From NCBI GenBank assembly GCA_041687095.1, contig JAWLCQ010000246.1:1-6121 (forward strand): a DNA stretch of 6,121 nt, written 5' to 3'. The DNA is from JAWLCQ01 sp041687095 (GTDB taxonomy: Bacteria; Planctomycetota; Phycisphaerae; SM23-33). The position numbers and the translations under genes are program-made. Under the pieces are notes generated by a model. It made no database searches. It worked only from the letters and a program-made list of their open reading frames with translations, and had not been told where the DNA came from. Shown here in pieces: positions 5,275 to 6,121 of the stretch (positions are counted from its first letter, which is position 1; every line of letters begins with the position of its first letter).

Positions 5275-5321
5275 CCGTTTGCACCCTTCATGGATCCACT
5301 TGGGAGCGGACGATTCTTGCC

Positions 5322-5390
5322 AATCCAAATCCGAAATCCGAAGTACGAAATCCGAAACAAATCCGAAACGGCAAATCCAAATGCTCCAAA
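5322..5390. repeat. AAATCCGAAA-type short repeat cluster
   Basis: The decamer AAATCCGAAA occurs at 5327-5336, 5348-5357 and 5359-5368. Related CAAATCCAAA and ACGAAATCC variants surround it, giving an AT-rich, A-biased block in an otherwise GC-rich window. The block lies just upstream of iorB. Similar AATCCGAAATCCG stretches are familiar intergenic repeats. It is not a CRISPR: the units are too short and unevenly spaced. Confidence 0.6.
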
Positions 5391-5413
5391 CGTCCTGTCG
5401 CAGTCCCGGGCGG

Positions 5414-5480
5414 CGGGAAAAGGGGACAGGCACCTGCGCGGCGAGAAGCATGCCGCTCCGGAGCCAGTCCCCTTTTCCCG
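5414..5480. repeat. 67-bp REP-like inverted repeat with AAAAGGGGACAGGCACC core
   Basis: CGGGAAAAGGGGAC (5414-5427) and GTCCCCTTTTCCCG (5467-5480) are a perfect 14-bp inverted pair. Inside, GCGGC (5438-5442) and GCCGC (5452-5456) form a second small stem. The AAAAGGGGACAGGCACC edge resembles RAYT-type REPs, and the pair is built like a bimeric REP element. It differs in sequence from the REPs at 176-198 and 1301-1323, so a second transposase would be needed to explain it. Confidence 0.68.
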
Positions 5481-5524
5481 GCTTCCGGTTTCTGGGGTCC
5501 TGACCGTTCTCGTCCTCCGGGCGC

Positions 5525-5573
5525 CCCCTCACCGCCTCGCTGCGCTCGGCACCTCTCCCCCAGGGGAGAGGGG
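5525..5573. repeat. CCTCACC...CCTCTCCCC/GGGGAGAGG dispersed palindrome
   Basis: CCTCTCCCC (5552-5560) and GGGGAGAGG (5563-5571) are perfect 9-bp arms separated by two bases. They are preceded by the CCCTCACCGCCTCGCTGCG flank that commonly accompanies this kind of intergenic repeat in many GC-rich bacteria. As RNA it would be a very stable hairpin but has no U-tract, so it is not a standard intrinsic terminator. Confidence 0.65.
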
Positions 5574-5617
5574 TTCCCGTCTTCGCCTGCGGCTACGACG
5601 CGGCAAGCCCGTTTCCC

Positions 5618-5670
5618 TGGCTCCCGGTTCCCGGTTTCTGGCTCCCGGTTCCCGGTTCCTGGTTCCCGGG
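5618..5670. repeat. 21-bp tandem repeat with CCCGGTT heptamers
   Basis: A 21-base unit at 5618-5638 repeats at 5639-5659 with one base change near its end, followed by a partial third copy (TGGTTCCCGGG) to 5670. Each unit contains two CCCGGTT heptamers. A related CCGGTTTCTGG segment occurs at 5485-5495 and 5631-5641. The array begins 6 bases after the iorA stop codon (reading downstream), so it abuts the shortened end of that gene. The 402-bp gap 5275-5676 contains this array, the three repeats listed before it, and no gene. Confidence 0.75.
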
Positions 5671-5676
5671 ACGTTC

Positions 5677-6121
5677 TCAGACCGGGGCGGCCGCCTGGTG
5701 TTCCTTGATCTTCTTGAATGCCAGGATGCACGGCTGGCGGACGATGATCAGGACTAGTTCCCCGCTCTCCAGGGCCTGCTCCATCAGCGGGCGGAACTCG
5801 CCCTTCTGCTTGAGCGGGTCGAAGAGCACCACGCGGTCCATCCCCACCGCCTTGCCGAGCTTCTCCAGCGACAGTTGCGGGGCGGGGCTGTGGTCCAGCT
5901 TCCGCCCGGTGCCCGGGTGCTCCTGCAGGCCGGTCATGGCGGTGGTCCCGTTGTCGAGGATCACCACCACGTGCCCCGTGGCGGGGCGGTTGTAGGCCAT
6001 CTCCACCAGCCCCGTGATGCCACTGTGCACGAACGTGCTGTCCCCGATCACGCTCACGACCTTGCGGGCCTGCTCGGGGGGCAGGACGTGGCGCATGCCC
6101 AGTCCCGTCCCGATCGACGCG
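5677..6121 (-). CDS. iorA: Indolepyruvate:ferredoxin oxidoreductase, alpha subunit, C-terminal part
   Basis: The gene enters from the right edge and ends at TGA 5679-5677, leaving about 147 codons. They cover the thiamine-diphosphate-binding domain: ASIGTGLGMRHVLPPEQ, then SVIGDSTFVHSGITGLVEMA with the G-D-S-T-F metal/TPP motif, ILDNGTTAMTGLQEHPGTGR closing the motif, and LVLIIVRQPCILAFKKIKEH near the end. IorA with IorB converts indolepyruvate, phenylpyruvate and p-hydroxyphenylpyruvate to the aryl-acetyl-CoA plus CO2 and reduced ferredoxin. In typical IorA this segment is followed by a ferredoxin-like domain of about 80-100 residues with two CxxCxxC clusters. Here the protein stops at the linker (HQAAAPV) and no cysteine cluster follows in any frame before iorB. 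It may be a natural short form using a separate ferredoxin, or a truncation by the adjoining repeats. Confidence 0.92.
   Translation of the reverse strand, partial: ASIGTGLGMRHVLPPEQARKVVSVIGDSTFVHSGITGLVEMAYNRPATGHVVVILDNGTTAMTGLQEHPGTGRKLDHSPAPQLSLEKLGKAVGMDRVVLFDPLKQKGEFRPLMEQALESGELVLIIVRQPCILAFKKIKEHQAAAPV

Noticed and set aside
5322..5390. CRISPR-like periodic repeats
   Set aside because: Units are 10 bases with irregular, very short spacing and no spacer-sized unique sequence. No cas genes are present.
4804..5532. A 242-residue reading of IorB starting at 5532
   Set aside because: The first 86 residues translate intergenic repeats. The conserved protein begins at MKKVMNVVVAGLGGQG, with a ribosome site before 5274.
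5552..5571. Intrinsic terminator after iorA
   Set aside because: It is a strong hairpin but is not followed by a U-tract on either strand, and it matches a widely dispersed intergenic repeat type. The genes after it continue the same pathway.
2935..5757. A 940-codon plus-strand open frame opposite paaK, iorB and iorA
   Set aside because: It spans three recognised minus-strand genes and three repeat-filled gaps, with no domain-like motif. GC-rich codon use suppresses stops on the opposite strand.

Overview
Organism and type of region. The window is very GC-rich in its coding parts. For example, 48 of 60 bases are G or C in 2041-2100, against 32 of 60 in 901-960. All recognisable intact genes lie on the minus strand. 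The gaps between them are packed with dispersed-repeat-like palindromes, including a RAYT-type transposase with its REP sequences. This fits an environmental, probably anaerobic or facultative bacterium with a repeat-rich genome. The repeats remind me of Planctomycetota or related metagenomic lineages, but that is only an impression.

Right part (about 1341-6121): a metabolic cluster read from high to low coordinates. It starts with the C-terminal end of iorA (indolepyruvate:ferredoxin oxidoreductase alpha subunit, cut by the window edge), then iorB (beta subunit), a phenylacetate-CoA ligase-type acyl-CoA synthetase, a protein of two tandem ACT domains, and a glycerate 2-kinase. IorAB oxidatively decarboxylates aryl-pyruvates from aromatic amino acids to aryl-acetyl-CoA. 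The PaaK-like enzyme interconverts aryl-acetates and their CoA thioesters. The ACT protein is the likely amino-acid sensor. The glycerate kinase feeds glycerate into lower glycolysis and may only be a neighbour. The gaps iorA-iorB (402 bp), iorB-paaK (129 bp) and paaK-ACT (265 bp) each hold a different repeat. The IorA coding region stops where the usual C-terminal 2x[4Fe-4S] ferredoxin domain would begin.

Left part (1-1340): an accessory island of lower GC. A RAYT/IS200-like (Y1) transposase runs off the left edge. Next to it is a 23-bp REP (176-198) plus a half copy, and the exact reverse complement of that 23-mer recurs at 1301-1323. Between the two copies lie decayed pieces that look like an IS66-family element and a two-gene minus-strand module. 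The first gene of the module is a short HNH-like (ExHH...DH) toxin tip whose first codons come from the REP itself. The second starts 2 bp after it, encodes 177 residues of unknown family, and is the candidate immunity gene. I read this as an orphan C-terminal toxin/immunity pair, as found behind Rhs or other polymorphic toxins, now held between inverted REPs beside a RAYT gene. The toxin assignment rests on motif reading only.

No rRNA, tRNA, CRISPR array or convincing sigma-70 promoter or terminator was seen. The very long plus-strand open frames opposite the minus-strand genes are GC-driven shadows.
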